From positions 1 through 64,000 of the forward strand of contig DASXDL010000020.1 in NCBI GenBank assembly GCA_036490715.1: DNA of 64,000 bases, read 5' to 3'. The stretch comes from FEN-1191 sp036490715 (GTDB taxonomy: Bacteria; Pseudomonadota; Gammaproteobacteria; Steroidobacterales; Steroidobacteraceae). This document shows positions 1 to 8,758 of this stretch, in pieces. The position numbers were made by a program, and so were the translations under genes. Under the pieces are notes generated by a model. That model saw only the letters and a list, made by a program, of their open reading frames with translations, was not told the DNA's origin and made no database searches. Each line of letters begins with the position of its first letter. Position 1 is the first letter of the stretch.

Positions 1-73
1 TGCCGGAGAGAGGACTCGAACCTCCGACCCGCGCATTACGAATGCGCTGCTCTACCAGCTGAGCTACTCCGGC
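1..73 (-). tRNA. tRNA-Thr (anticodon CGU)
   Basis: Read on the minus strand this folds into a full cloverleaf. The acceptor stem GCCGGAG pairs with CTCCGGC, the D arm contains AGCTGGTAGA, the anticodon stem GCGCA/TGCGC encloses the loop TTCGTAA, and the T arm has TTCGAGT. The anticodon CGT reads ACG (threonine). Position 1 is the discriminator base, so the window edge cuts off any encoded CCA. Confidence 0.95.
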
Positions 74-145
74 GCGAAGGCCGCGTATGTTAAGCATCGC
101 TGGGGCGGCGCGCCAGTCGCGGGCCGAGCAGCCGCGCTGCCGCTG

Positions 146-1273
146 CTACGCCGGCTCACGCAGTTGCGTCATCGAATCCACCATGATGCGCATATGTTCC
201 TGCGGCGAGCCGTTGCTCATCTCCAGCTCACCCAGCCGCAGGGAATTCTCGACTACCAGGCGGCCGCGGTCGAAACGCCGCTCCATGAACTGCTCCAGCG
301 CCGCGTCCAGGCTGTCGGCGCGTGACATCTCATCGGTGAGCACGATGCCGTCCTCGATCGCCATGCCGGCCCCGGAGGCCAGATGCGGTGTGGTCGCATG
401 CGCGGCATCCCCGATCAGCACCACGCGGCCGCGGTACCACGGTTTGGGCAGCAATATGGCTTCCAGCGGCCGGTAATTGATGGTGTGGGCGTTGGTGGTC
501 AGCACGGTCTCGCGCACTTCGGGCACGATCCCGCCCCACCCGTCCATCAGCTCGTACAGGCGCTGCGGCTGCTGCTCGATCGGTACCCACTGCCCCTCGG
601 GCCGGTGCTCGAGCAGGAACATATACATATGGGTCCGCGACACCGGATTGAAGCCCAGCTTGGTGTCCTCGCCCATGTAGAAGTGAGTGCGATCGACGCT
701 TGCCGGGCGCTCGGCGACGATGCGATAGATCATCTGCCCGGTGAATTTCGGACGCGGCGCGTCGGGGAAGATCTGCTCGCGCATCTTGGAACTGATGCCG
801 TCGGAGCTGACCACAAGGTCATACAGCGCTCGGTGCCCGTCGGTGAGTGTGACATCCACCCCAGCCGATGATTGCACGATGCGATCCACCGTCGTGCCGA
901 GGCGCACCTTGACCCCCTGCTCGAGAGTGCGACTCGACAGAATGCTGTGCAGCGCCGGGCGCATGATGCCGCCGGTGGCCGGCAGGTCGTCCGCCAGCGG
1001 CGGGATATCTAGTTCCTGCAGGCGCTGGCCGCTGCGCGAGAACACGTAGGCACCGTTCCAGGTCGCGCCCTGCTGCTTGACCTGATCGAGCACCCCGAGC
1101 TGCTGCAGCGCGCGCAGCGTCGGTCCGGTGATGGTGATGCCCGCGCCATAGATCTTCCAGTTGGGATCGATCTCGACCAGATCGACCTGCATACCGGCGC
1201 GGCGCATGCAGATGGCGCAGGACATGCCTCCCACGCCACCGCCCACGATGAGCACCTTGGTGCTGCGGGCCAA
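146..1273 (-). CDS. FAD-dependent monooxygenase (PHBH/salicylate hydroxylase-like)
   Basis: A 375-aa class A flavoprotein monooxygenase, the kind that hydroxylates aromatic or similar substrates with NAD(P)H and O2. The Rossmann motif GGGVGG is at residues 11-16, the family DG motif (SSDGISSKMR) near 158, and the second FAD-binding motif GDAAH at 288-292 followed by HLASGAGMAIED. The first codon is TTG, four bases after the stop of the upstream Fur-like gene, with only a weak GGAT ribosome site, so translation may be coupled to that gene. No aromatic ring-cleavage gene lies nearby and the substrate is unknown. The length is normal for the family. Confidence 0.85.
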   Translation of the reverse strand: MARSTKVLIVGGGVGGMSCAICMRRAGMQVDLVEIDPNWKIYGAGITITGPTLRALQQLGVLDQVKQQGATWNGAYVFSRSGQRLQELDIPPLADDLPATGGIMRPALHSILSSRTLEQGVKVRLGTTVDRIVQSSAGVDVTLTDGHRALYDLVVSSDGISSKMREQIFPDAPRPKFTGQMIYRIVAERPASVDRTHFYMGEDTKLGFNPVSRTHMYMFLLEHRPEGQWVPIEQQPQRLYELMDGWGGIVPEVRETVLTTNAHTINYRPLEAILLPKPWYRGRVVLIGDAAHATTPHLASGAGMAIEDGIVLTDEMSRADSLDAALEQFMERRFDRGRLVVENSLRLGELEMSNGSPQEHMRIMVDSMTQLREPA

Positions 1274-1277
1274 TGAG

Positions 1278-1709
1278 TTATCCGCGTCGGCGCAGACGGA
1301 TTACGAGATCGATGCCGGCCACTTCCATGCCCGGCGGTGGCGACGGCAGGCGGCTGAATTCCACTTCGCGCAGTGCGACGTCGGTCAGGGCGCCCGTGTG
1401 TTCATCCTTGAAGTGATAGTGCGGATCGACGTTGGAATCGAACCACGCGCAGGTACCGTCCACCGTCAGCTGCCGGATCAGGCCATGGGCGGCGAACAGG
1501 TTTAGCGTGTTGTAGACCGTCGCTTTCGACACCCGCGCGCCATCGCGATCCAGCGCCGCGGCGATCTGTTCAGCGGACAGATGTTGCGGTGCGCCCAACA
1601 GGATGCTCGCGATTTGCAGCCGCTGATCGGTGACCCGAATGCCACAGGCAGCGAGCCGCGCCGCGGCCTTGGCCGGGGGCGATTCGGCGTCTGCGACTTC
1701 AATTCCCAT
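1278..1709 (-). CDS. Fur-family transcriptional regulator, Irr-like, lacking the CxxC zinc site
   Basis: A 143-aa Fur superfamily protein. The winged-helix DNA-binding part includes GIRVTDQRLQIASILL and a recognition helix VSKATVYNTLNLF. The dimerisation part has DPHYHFKDEHTGAL where canonical Fur, Zur and PerR have HHHH followed by a CxxC zinc site. There is no CxxC, and this H-x-H-F-x-D/E pattern resembles Irr-type regulators (seen in sequence; Irr assignment is inference). The ATG at 1709 is chosen over an upstream in-frame TTG. No Shine-Dalgarno precedes it and a TATAAT box ends 8 nt before it, so a leaderless message is possible. It lies between ispH and the flavin monooxygenase. Confidence 0.85.
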   Translation of the reverse strand: MGIEVADAESPPAKAAARLAACGIRVTDQRLQIASILLGAPQHLSAEQIAAALDRDGARVSKATVYNTLNLFAAHGLIRQLTVDGTCAWFDSNVDPHYHFKDEHTGALTDVALREVEFSRLPSPPPGMEVAGIDLVIRLRRRG

Positions 1710-1717
1710 GGTCGGCA

Positions 1718-1723
1718 ATTATA
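1718..1723 (-). promoter_or_regulatory. Candidate -10 box for the Fur-like gene, next to a GC palindrome
   Basis: On the minus strand a perfect TATAAT lies between the ispH stop and the Fur-family ATG, ending 8 nt before the ATG. The palindrome GCGCCTCAGGCGC (1724-1736) directly precedes it and could be an operator. No good -35 box is visible at 17 nt. Confidence 0.4.
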
Positions 1724-1728
1724 GCGCC

Positions 1729-2664
1729 TCAGGCGCGTAGCTGCCGGGGCAGGCTGAACACCACATGCTCCTCGCAGCCGGCCTGCTCTTCCGGGACTGC
1801 CGCGCCCCAGCTTCGCAGCCGCTCGACCACTTCCTGCACCCGCACCTCCGGTGCTGAGGCGCCCGCGGTGACTCCGATCGTTTCCTTGCCATCGAGCCAC
1901 TCGCGCTTCAGATCGTCCGCGCCGTCCACCAGGTACCCAGGGATACCGGCGCGATCAGCCAGCTCGCGCAGGCGATTGGAATTCGAGCTGCTGCGAGAGC
2001 CCACGACCAGCAGCACGTCGCACAGCCCCAGCAGTTTCTTGACCGCATCCTGGCGGTTCTGCGTGGCGTAGCAAATGTCTTCACGCCGCGGTGCCTGCAG
2101 CGTCGGGAAGCGCGCGCGCAGCGCCGCCACCATCAGCGCGGTGTCATCGACCGACAGCGTGGTCTGGGTGACGAACGCTAGCCGCGAGGGATTGCGCACC
2201 TGCACGCGCTCGACGTCCTCGATGCTCTCGACCAGATAGATCTGTCCGCCGAGGCTGGTATCAAAGCGCCCCATCGTGCCTTCGATCTCGGGGTGTCCGG
2301 CATGGCCGATGAGAATGACCTCGCGCGCCTCGCGCGCGAAGTGCGCGACCTCCATGTGCACTTTGGTTACCAGCGGACAGGTGGCATCGAACACCTGCAG
2401 TTTGCGGCGCGCCGCTTCCTTCTCGACCGCCGTGGAAACTCCGTGCGCCGAGAACACCACACTGGCCCCGTCCGGCACTTCCTCGAGTAGCTCGACGAAC
2501 ACCGCGCCCAGCCCGCGCAGCCGCTCGACCACGTGGCGGTTATGCACTACCTCGTGCCGCACATAGATCGGCGCACCGAACAGCTGCAGCGCGCGCTCGA
2601 CGATTTCGATGGCGCGATCGACACCGGCACAAAAACCGCGCGGATTGGCGAGCACTATTTGCAT
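1729..2664 (-). CDS. ispH: 4-hydroxy-3-methylbut-2-enyl diphosphate reductase IspH
   Basis: The last enzyme of the MEP isoprenoid pathway. It reduces HMBPP to IPP and DMAPP with a [4Fe-4S] cluster in the cytoplasm. At 311 aa it has the family length. The cluster cysteines are visible at C12 (ANPRGFCAGVDRAI), C96 (DATCPLVTKVH) and C198 (EDICYATQNRQ). The substrate-binding histidines in HEVVHNRHVVE and GHAGHPEIEGTMG and the SSSNSNRL motif are present. It follows lspA by 9 nt in the ribF-ileS-lspA-ispH operon. The fkpB/slpA gene often found between lspA and ispH in Gammaproteobacteria is absent. The ATG has AGGATG upstream. Confidence 0.97.
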   Translation of the reverse strand: MQIVLANPRGFCAGVDRAIEIVERALQLFGAPIYVRHEVVHNRHVVERLRGLGAVFVELLEEVPDGASVVFSAHGVSTAVEKEAARRKLQVFDATCPLVTKVHMEVAHFAREAREVILIGHAGHPEIEGTMGRFDTSLGGQIYLVESIEDVERVQVRNPSRLAFVTQTTLSVDDTALMVAALRARFPTLQAPRREDICYATQNRQDAVKKLLGLCDVLLVVGSRSSSNSNRLRELADRAGIPGYLVDGADDLKREWLDGKETIGVTAGASAPEVRVQEVVERLRSWGAAVPEEQAGCEEHVVFSLPRQLRA

Positions 2665-2673
2665 GGCGACATC

Positions 2674-3192
2674 CTAGCGGGCATCGAGCCACGCATCGAG
2701 CAGCAGTAGCACAGCGCCGATGGTGATGGCGGAATCGGCGCCATTGAATGCGGGAAAGTAATGCTCCGACCAGTGAACGTGAATAAAATCAACCACATAG
2801 CCAAATCGAAGCCGATCGATCACGTTCCCTAGCGCACCGCCTAGAATCAGCGCGACGGCGCAGCCGAGCAGCCGCGCCTGGCGATTGATGCGCCGCAACC
2901 ACAGCACCAGCGCGCCACTGACGACGATCGCCAGGGCCGTGAACAGCCAGCGCTGCCAGCCGGCGGCGTCGGCCAGGAAGCTGAAGGCGGCGCCCGGGTT
3001 GTGATAGCGGGTGATATCAAGCACCGAAAGCACATCGACGGTCTGGTACAGTTCCAGAGCGCGCTCGATGGCCGTCTTGCTGAGCTGATCGATGAGGATC
3101 ACCAGCGCGCTCAGCCACAGGTAGACCAGGCCGCCGCGATAGCGCTCCGCCACCACGGTGGTCGCGCCGTGGCTATCTCCCGTTTTGGTCAC
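2674..3192 (-). CDS. lspA: Lipoprotein signal peptidase (signal peptidase II)
   Basis: An inner-membrane aspartic protease that cleaves signal peptides from prolipoproteins. It has 172 aa with four hydrophobic segments. The catalytic aspartates are expected at D126 (GNVIDRLRFGYVVDFI) and D153. The usual FNxADS motif reads FNGADSAI, with glycine at the variable position. Translation starts at GTG and overlaps the ileS stop as GTGA, so it is coupled to ileS. The order ileS-lspA is the classic one. The roughly 18-residue polar N-terminal stretch before the first TM helix is a little long. Confidence 0.95.
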   Translation of the reverse strand: MTKTGDSHGATTVVAERYRGGLVYLWLSALVILIDQLSKTAIERALELYQTVDVLSVLDITRYHNPGAAFSFLADAAGWQRWLFTALAIVVSGALVLWLRRINRQARLLGCAVALILGGALGNVIDRLRFGYVVDFIHVHWSEHYFPAFNGADSAITIGAVLLLLDAWLDAR

Positions 3193-6047
3193 GCGAATCG
3201 CCGCCTCTCACCCGGCAGGGACAGATTGCCGACGCAACGACTGCAGATCTCGGGGTGCTCGGGCACCGCACCGACGTCGGGCCGGTGATGCCAGCAGCGA
3301 ATGCACTTGCGTTGCGCCGATGGCTGCACCCGCAGCCACACGCCGCCGTTATCGAAGCCGGCCGCTGCCACCGCCCCCGCGGGAGCCTGCTCAGCGGCCG
3401 CCAGTGGGTGCACGCGCGCCTCGGAGGTGATCATCAGGAAGCGCAGTTCCCCGCCGAGCGCGGCCAGCCGCGGAAACTGTTCGACGCTGCACCACACGTC
3501 GAGCTCGGCGTCGAGCGGAGCACCGATCTCGCCGGCGACGCGCAGCCGCTCGAGTTCGCGGGCGACATCAACCCGCAGCGCCGTCAGCGCCGGCCAGTCG
3601 ATGGTCTCGGCCGGCAGCGCCGGCAGTTCGTGCCAGGTGCTCAGAAACACCGAATCGGCACGCTCGCCGCGCAGATGCCGCCAAAGCTCCTCGGCTGTGA
3701 ACGACAGGATCGGCGCCAGCCAGCGCACCATACTCTCGGCGACGTGCCACATGGCGGTCTGCGCCGAGCGGCGCGCATGCCCAGCGGCCGGCGTGGTGTA
3801 GAGGCGGTCCTTCAGAATATCGAGATAGAACCCGCCCAAATCGATGACGCAATAGTTATGCACCATCTGATAGATCAGATGGTATGAGTACTGCCGGTAG
3901 GCCTCGACCACCTGCCGCTGCAGCTCCTGCGTGCGCCCCAGTGCCCAGCGGTCGAGCGCGACCATCTCGCCAATCGGCAGTGCATGCGCCTTGGGATCGA
4001 ATTCGTGCAGATTGCCGAGCAGGAACCGCAGCGTGTTGCGAATGCGCCGGTAGGAATCGGCGATCCGCTTGAGGATTTCCTGCGACAGACTCATCTCGTT
4101 AGCGTAGTCGGTCGCGGCAATCCACAGCCGCAGCATGTCCGCGCCCAGCGTGCGCATGATGTCCTGCGGCTCGATGCCGTTGCCGAGCGACTTGGACATC
4201 TTGCGGCCCTTGTCGTCGACGGTGAAACCGTGCGTCAGCACGCCGCGATATGGCGCGCGGGCGTACAGCGCCTCGGACATCAGCAGTGAGCTGTGAAACC
4301 AGCCGCGGTGCTGATCTGAGCCCTCCAGGTAAAGATCCACTGGCGCGTGAAAATCGCTGCGGATCGCCGCCACACATTCGAACGACAAACCGGAATCGGC
4401 CCACACGTCCATGACGTCGGTCAGCTTGTCGTAGTGCGCGGCCTCGGCACCGAGCAGCTCGGCCGGATCGAGCGCGAACCAGGCATCAATGCCACCGGTC
4501 TCGACGCGCGCCGCCACCTGTTGCAGCAGCTCCTCGGTGCGCGGATGCAGCGCCGCGGTCTCCTTGTGCAGGAACAGCGCCAGCGGCACCCCCCACAGTC
4601 GCTGCCGCGAAATGCACCAGTCGGGACGGGTCTCGATCATGCTGGTCATGCGCTGCTCGCCCCACGACGGGGTCCAGCGCACCTGCTTGATGTCGCGCAG
4701 CGCGTTGGCGCGCAACCCGCGCTGATCCATGCTGATGAACCACTGCGGCGTGGCGCGAAAGATCAGTGGCGACTTGTGACGCCAGCAATGTGGATAGCTG
4801 TGGCGCAGCGGCTCCTGATGCAGCAACGTGCCGCGTTGCTCGAGCTGCTGCACGATCGCGCTATCGGCCTGCGATACCTTGAGGCCGGCGACCAGGGGTG
4901 TGTCGGCCACGAAGCGGCCGTCAGGCCCGACCGGGTTCACGACCGGCAGGTGATAGGCCGCACCGACCACGTAATCTTCCTGGCCGTGGGCCGGCGCGGT
5001 ATGTACCGCCCCGGTGCCAGCATCAAGCGTGACATGTTCGCCGAGAATCACCGGCACGCGCTTGGGTAGCCACGGATGCTCCAGCTGCAGGCCCTCGAGC
5101 GCACCGCCACTGAATTCGCCCAGTGTTTCCGCTGGTTGGATTCCAAACCGCGCCAGCGATGCGTCCTTCAGTTCGGCTGCCAACACCAGCGTCTGGCGCT
5201 GGCCGGCGCGTTCCACGGCCACGGCAACGTAGCGAAACGCGTCATTGACCGTCACGGCCTCATTGGCCGGCAGCGTCCAGGGCGTGGTGGTCCAGATCAC
5301 CACTGACACGGCCGCACCCAGGCGCGCGCGGTCAATACCGGTGCGATGCGCAAAATCGGCCAGATCGGCGACCGCGAACGCGACGTCGATCGCGATCGAT
5401 GTCTTATCCTCGTATTCGACCTCGGCCTCGGCCAGCGCGGAACGGCAGTCCAGGCACCAGTGCACCGGCTTGGCACCGCGATACAGATGGCCGTTGCGGA
5501 TGATCTTGCCGAGGGCACGGATCTGCTGCGCCTCGTAGCGCGGGTCCATGGTCAGGTAGGGCCGCTCCCAATCGCCGAACACCCCCAGGCGGATGAAGTC
5601 CTTGCGCTGTGCGTCCACCTGCTCGGCCGCAAAGGCACGGCAGGCGGCGCGAAATCCGGCGGCGTCGAGCTTCTGGCCTGGTTTGCCGTGCTTCTTCTCC
5701 ACCGCCAGCTCGATCGGTAGCCCGTGACAATCCCAGCCAGGGATGTACGGCGAATCGCGGCCATCGAGCGAGTGCGATTTGACCACGATGTCCTTGAGAA
5801 TCTTATTGACCGCGTGGCCCAGATGAATCACGCCATTGGCGTAGGGCGGACCATCGTGCAGCACGAACAGTGGCCGCCCGCGAGCGACCTCGCGAATGCG
5901 CTCGTAGATGCGCAGCTCGGCCCAGCGCTTGAGCTGGGCCGGTTCGCGCTGCGCCAGATCGGCTTTCATCGGAAAGTCGGTCTGCGGCAGATTGATGGTC
6001 GTCTTGTAGTCCACTACTGCATCACCACTGCGCGCCACCACGCTCAT
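3189..6047 (-). CDS. ileS: Isoleucyl-tRNA synthetase
   Basis: A 952-aa class I aminoacyl-tRNA synthetase that charges tRNA-Ile. The HIGH signature appears as GVIHLGH near residue 75 and the KMSKS loop as DKGRKMSKSLGN near residue 615. The CP1 editing domain lies between. The C-terminal zinc module has CIRCWHHR and CSRC, typical of the bacterial (E. coli-like) type. The ATG overlaps the ribF stop (ATGA) and the stop overlaps the lspA start (GTGA), so translation through the three genes is probably coupled. Confidence 0.98.
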   Translation of the reverse strand: MSVVARSGDAVVDYKTTINLPQTDFPMKADLAQREPAQLKRWAELRIYERIREVARGRPLFVLHDGPPYANGVIHLGHAVNKILKDIVVKSHSLDGRDSPYIPGWDCHGLPIELAVEKKHGKPGQKLDAAGFRAACRAFAAEQVDAQRKDFIRLGVFGDWERPYLTMDPRYEAQQIRALGKIIRNGHLYRGAKPVHWCLDCRSALAEAEVEYEDKTSIAIDVAFAVADLADFAHRTGIDRARLGAAVSVVIWTTTPWTLPANEAVTVNDAFRYVAVAVERAGQRQTLVLAAELKDASLARFGIQPAETLGEFSGGALEGLQLEHPWLPKRVPVILGEHVTLDAGTGAVHTAPAHGQEDYVVGAAYHLPVVNPVGPDGRFVADTPLVAGLKVSQADSAIVQQLEQRGTLLHQEPLRHSYPHCWRHKSPLIFRATPQWFISMDQRGLRANALRDIKQVRWTPSWGEQRMTSMIETRPDWCISRQRLWGVPLALFLHKETAALHPRTEELLQQVAARVETGGIDAWFALDPAELLGAEAAHYDKLTDVMDVWADSGLSFECVAAIRSDFHAPVDLYLEGSDQHRGWFHSSLLMSEALYARAPYRGVLTHGFTVDDKGRKMSKSLGNGIEPQDIMRTLGADMLRLWIAATDYANEMSLSQEILKRIADSYRRIRNTLRFLLGNLHEFDPKAHALPIGEMVALDRWALGRTQELQRQVVEAYRQYSYHLIYQMVHNYCVIDLGGFYLDILKDRLYTTPAAGHARRSAQTAMWHVAESMVRWLAPILSFTAEELWRHLRGERADSVFLSTWHELPALPAETIDWPALTALRVDVARELERLRVAGEIGAPLDAELDVWCSVEQFPRLAALGGELRFLMITSEARVHPLAAAEQAPAGAVAAAGFDNGGVWLRVQPSAQRKCIRCWHHRPDVGAVPEHPEICSRCVGNLSLPGERRRFA

Positions 6048-6958
6048 AGGCCCAGCAACCGCCGGGCATCGGCGGCATCGCGTCTCATCTGCTGCACCAT
6101 TGCATCCATCGAAGCAAAGCTCGCCTCATCGCGCAGCCGCGCCACGAACTCGACCTCCAGCTCCTGACCATACAGGTCGGCATCGAAATCGAACAGGTAG
6201 GCCTCCAGCAGCATCTCGTCGCCGGCAACCATCGGACGCGTGCCCAGGTTCGCAACCGCCGGGTGGCCCGCCAATCCCGCTCCATTGATGCGCACCGCGA
6301 ACACGCCCTTGAGCGCCACGCGCCGTCGCTTGACTGGCAAGTTGGCGGTGGGAAAGCCGAACGAGCGGCCGAGCTTGTTCCCGTGCCGCACGCGCCCACG
6401 CATCGAGTAGCCGCGGCCGAGTAATCGCCGCGCCGTCATGAACTCGCCCAGCTCGAGAGCGCTTCGCACCCGGCCACTGCTGACGCGCTCGCCCTCGATC
6501 GGCACCGCCGGCACCAGCTCCACCGCGAGTCCAAATTCCGCCGCATGCTCGGCGCACCAGGCAGCGCTGGTCGCACCGCCGCGGCCGAAGCGAAAATCAT
6601 GTCCGACCACGATACAGCGCGTGCCGGCAGCCGCCAGCAGCTGCATGAACTGCGGACCGGTGAGGTTGCGCAGCCGCTCACCGAAGCTCAGCACGCACAG
6701 CCGCTCCAGGCCGTAGGCGGACAACAGCCGCCAGCGCTCGCGGAAGTTGGTCAGCCGGGCAGGCGGATTGGCGGCCTGCAGATACTCGCGTGGCAGCGGC
6801 TCGAACGTGACCATCATGGCCGGCACGCCCAGCCGTGCCCCGTGCGCGCGCACGCGATCGATCAGTACCCGATGACCCTGATGCAGGCCGTCGAAGCTTC
6901 CGATCGTGACGACGCAATCGCGCGCATGGACCGAATCGAGTCGGCGGATAAGCTCCAT
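6044..6958 (-). CDS. ribF: Bifunctional riboflavin kinase / FAD synthetase RibF
   Basis: Makes FMN from riboflavin and FAD from FMN. The N-terminal nucleotidyltransferase part has IGSFDGLHQGHRVLI and GHDFRFGRGG. The C-terminal flavokinase part has RGRVRHGNKLGRSFGFPTAN and GVFAVRI. At 304 aa it is the normal length. The ATG at 6958 has AGAGGATC just upstream. It is first in the ribF-ileS-lspA-ispH operon and is divergent from rpsT, as in many gammaproteobacteria. Confidence 0.97.
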   Translation of the reverse strand: MELIRRLDSVHARDCVVTIGSFDGLHQGHRVLIDRVRAHGARLGVPAMMVTFEPLPREYLQAANPPARLTNFRERWRLLSAYGLERLCVLSFGERLRNLTGPQFMQLLAAAGTRCIVVGHDFRFGRGGATSAAWCAEHAAEFGLAVELVPAVPIEGERVSSGRVRSALELGEFMTARRLLGRGYSMRGRVRHGNKLGRSFGFPTANLPVKRRRVALKGVFAVRINGAGLAGHPAVANLGTRPMVAGDEMLLEAYLFDFDADLYGQELEVEFVARLRDEASFASMDAMVQQMRRDAADARRLLGL

Positions 6959-7026
6959 GATCCTCTGGGCGATGGCCGGCGCGACTGCGGCCGCCGAGCG
7001 CCGGCTTCAAGGCCGGTAGACGCTTG

Positions 7027-7032
7027 ATTATA
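7027..7032 (-). promoter_or_regulatory. Candidate -10 box for the ribF-ileS-lspA-ispH operon
   Basis: On the minus strand there is a perfect TATAAT (GGGCTATAATC) 68 nt upstream of the ribF ATG. The hexamer 17 nt upstream (GCCAGA) is a poor -35, so the assignment rests on the -10 and its position between divergent genes. Confidence 0.4.
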
Positions 7033-7062
7033 GCCCACTTCGCATCGACTCTGGCGTTTACG

Positions 7063-7091
7063 TTGACATCCTTTGGGGCCCTCACCACACT
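7063..7091 (+). promoter_or_regulatory. Candidate sigma-70 promoter for rpsT
   Basis: A perfect TTGACA (7063-7068) is followed after 17 nt by CACACT (7086-7091). The -10 is weak but the predicted start lies about 26 nt before the rpsT GTG, leaving room for the AGGAG ribosome site. Confidence 0.45.
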
Positions 7092-7123
7092 ACGCGGCCC
7101 ACGAAGTTCAGGAGCCTAAACGG

Positions 7124-7390
7124 GTGGCGAATACGAAATCGGCGGAGAAGGCGGCGCGGCAGGCAGAGAAGCACCGAGCGCACAACGTGACCTTGCGCTC
7201 GCGCATGCGCACGGCGATCCGCCAGGTGCATCAATCGATCGCCAAGGGCGACAAGGATGCGGCACTGACCAGCTACCGCGCCGCAGTGCCGATGATCGAC
7301 ACGCTGGTCGGCAAGCGCATCATCCACCGCAATCAGGCCGACCGTCACAAGAGTCGGCTGGCCGCGCGCGTCAAAGCGCTGTCGACCTGA
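7124..7390 (+). CDS. rpsT: 30S ribosomal protein S20
   Basis: An 88-aa basic ribosomal protein that binds 16S rRNA. The start is GTG at 7124 (ANTKSAEKAARQAEKHR after the initiator), because the family begins with ANxKSA and AGGAG lies 9 nt upstream. The longer in-frame ORF from 7073 adds residues unlike the family. It is divergent from ribF. murJ, which sits beside rpsT in many relatives, is not present here. Confidence 0.97.
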   Translation: MANTKSAEKAARQAEKHRAHNVTLRSRMRTAIRQVHQSIAKGDKDAALTSYRAAVPMIDTLVGKRIIHRNQADRHKSRLAARVKALST

Positions 7391-7397
7391 TCTGCTT

Positions 7398-7733
7398 CTA
7401 GAGCGGCAGCGCGCCGCGCCGCTCGTAGTCATCCAGCGCCAGCAGCAGCGACAGGCGCGAATCTCCCCGCGCCACATCGCGCCAGTGCTGGCCTTCCGGC
7501 CAGGGCTCGAGCGCACCGGCCAGTGCCCACAGCATGTTGAGTGATGAGGTGACGCCGGCGCGTCGCAGCTCAAAGAACGTGCGCACCGGGCCGCGGCGGC
7601 GCAGCTCCTGGGCACTGTAGACCCCGATCTGTGCCAGCATCTGCTCGGTGCGCGCACCCAGATTGCGCAGATCGCGCACCCGTAGTTTCAGCTTGCCGGC
7701 CGCGATCCGCGCCCGGACTTTGGAGTTGCGCAT
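7398..7733 (-). CDS. TfoX/Sxy C-terminal domain protein
   Basis: A small protein of up to 111 aa matching only the C-terminal domain of TfoX/Sxy (RDLRNLGARTEQMLAQIGVYSAQELRRRG, then SLNMLWALAGAL and HWRDV), a helix-hairpin-helix-like fold. The N-terminal TfoX domain is missing. The ATG at 7733 would overlap the obgE end by 46 nt and has no ribosome site. An in-frame GTG at 7679 begins 8 nt after the obgE stop and directly precedes the domain, so a 93-aa product is at least as likely. Stand-alone C-terminal TfoX proteins are known. The role is unknown, so a competence function should not be assumed. Confidence 0.75.
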   Translation of the reverse strand: MRNSKVRARIAAGKLKLRVRDLRNLGARTEQMLAQIGVYSAQELRRRGPVRTFFELRRAGVTSSLNMLWALAGALEPWPEGQHWRDVARGDSRLSLLLALDDYERRGALPL

Positions 7734-8746
7734 GTCGCATTGTGCTCCAGAAACTGCATCACGGCGTTGGCCAGCTCGCGCGTGCCGCGACCGGTGGCCG
7801 CCGAGATGAGGAAGCGCGGCCCGCGGTAACGCAAGCGCCGTGCAATGTCGGCGGCGAGGCGCTCGGCCTCCTGATCGGGAAGCAGGTCACGCTTGTTGAT
7901 CACCAGCCAACGCGGCTTGGTGGCCAGCTCGCGGCTGAACTTTTTCAGCTCGGCGATGATCGAGCGTGCATCTCGCACCGGATCGGCTTGCGGATCGGGC
8001 GGCTGGATATCCACCAGATGCAGCAGCACGCGCGTGCGCTGCAGGTGCTTGAGGAACCGGATACCGAGCCCGGCGCCCTCCGCCGCTCCTTCGATCAGTC
8101 CGGGAATATCGGCCATGACGAAGCTGCGGTGGTGGCCGCAATCGACCACGCCGAGGTTCGGATACAGGGTAGTGAAAGGATAGTCCGCGACCCTCGGTCG
8201 CGCCGCCGACACGGCCCGGATGAGCGTCGACTTGCCGGCGTTGGGCAGTCCGAGCAGCCCGACATCGGCGATCACCTTCAGCTCCAGCGCCAGCGTGCGC
8301 TTCTCACCCGGCAGGCCCGGGCCGAACTGCCGCGGCGCCCGATTGGTGCTGGACTTGAAGCGCGTGTTGCCCCAGCCGCCCTTGCCGCCCTGCGCCACCT
8401 TGAGCTGCTGCCCCGCGACCGCCAGGTCGCCCAGCGACTCCTCGATGTCGGCATCATTCACCACCGTGCCCACCGGCACCGCGATGTAGAGATCCTCACC
8501 GCTGCGACCGGTGCAACCGTTGGAGGAGCCGCCCTCGCCCGAGCGCGCCCGAAACACGCGCTCGACCCGAAAGTCCGCCAGCGTATTGATGCCGTCCTGG
8601 GCTTGCAGCCAGACACTGCCGCCGTGTCCACCGTCGCCGCCGTCCGGGCCGCCAAACGGCACGAACTTTTCGCGCCGGAAGCTCGCGCTGCCGCGTCCGC
8701 CATTGCCGGCCTGGACTCTGACGGTAGCCTCGTCGACGAATTTCAT
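7688..8746 (-). CDS. obgE: Obg-family GTPase ObgE/CgtA
   Basis: An essential GTPase of late 50S assembly and stringent-response control. It has 352 aa. The N-terminal glycine-rich Obg domain (MKFVDEATVRVQAGNGGRGS) is followed by a G domain with G1 GLPNAGKSTLIRA, G3 DIPGLIEGAAEGAGLG and G4 NKRDLL. It lacks a long acidic C-terminal tail. It follows rplU-rpmA, the conserved order. A strong terminator-like hairpin ends 12 nt before its ATG, so its expression probably depends on read-through from the rplU promoter. Confidence 0.97.
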   Translation of the reverse strand: MKFVDEATVRVQAGNGGRGSASFRREKFVPFGGPDGGDGGHGGSVWLQAQDGINTLADFRVERVFRARSGEGGSSNGCTGRSGEDLYIAVPVGTVVNDADIEESLGDLAVAGQQLKVAQGGKGGWGNTRFKSSTNRAPRQFGPGLPGEKRTLALELKVIADVGLLGLPNAGKSTLIRAVSAARPRVADYPFTTLYPNLGVVDCGHHRSFVMADIPGLIEGAAEGAGLGIRFLKHLQRTRVLLHLVDIQPPDPQADPVRDARSIIAELKKFSRELATKPRWLVINKRDLLPDQEAERLAADIARRLRYRGPRFLISAATGRGTRELANAVMQFLEHNATCATPKSGRGSRPAS

Positions 8747-8758
8747 TGTGCGCTCACG

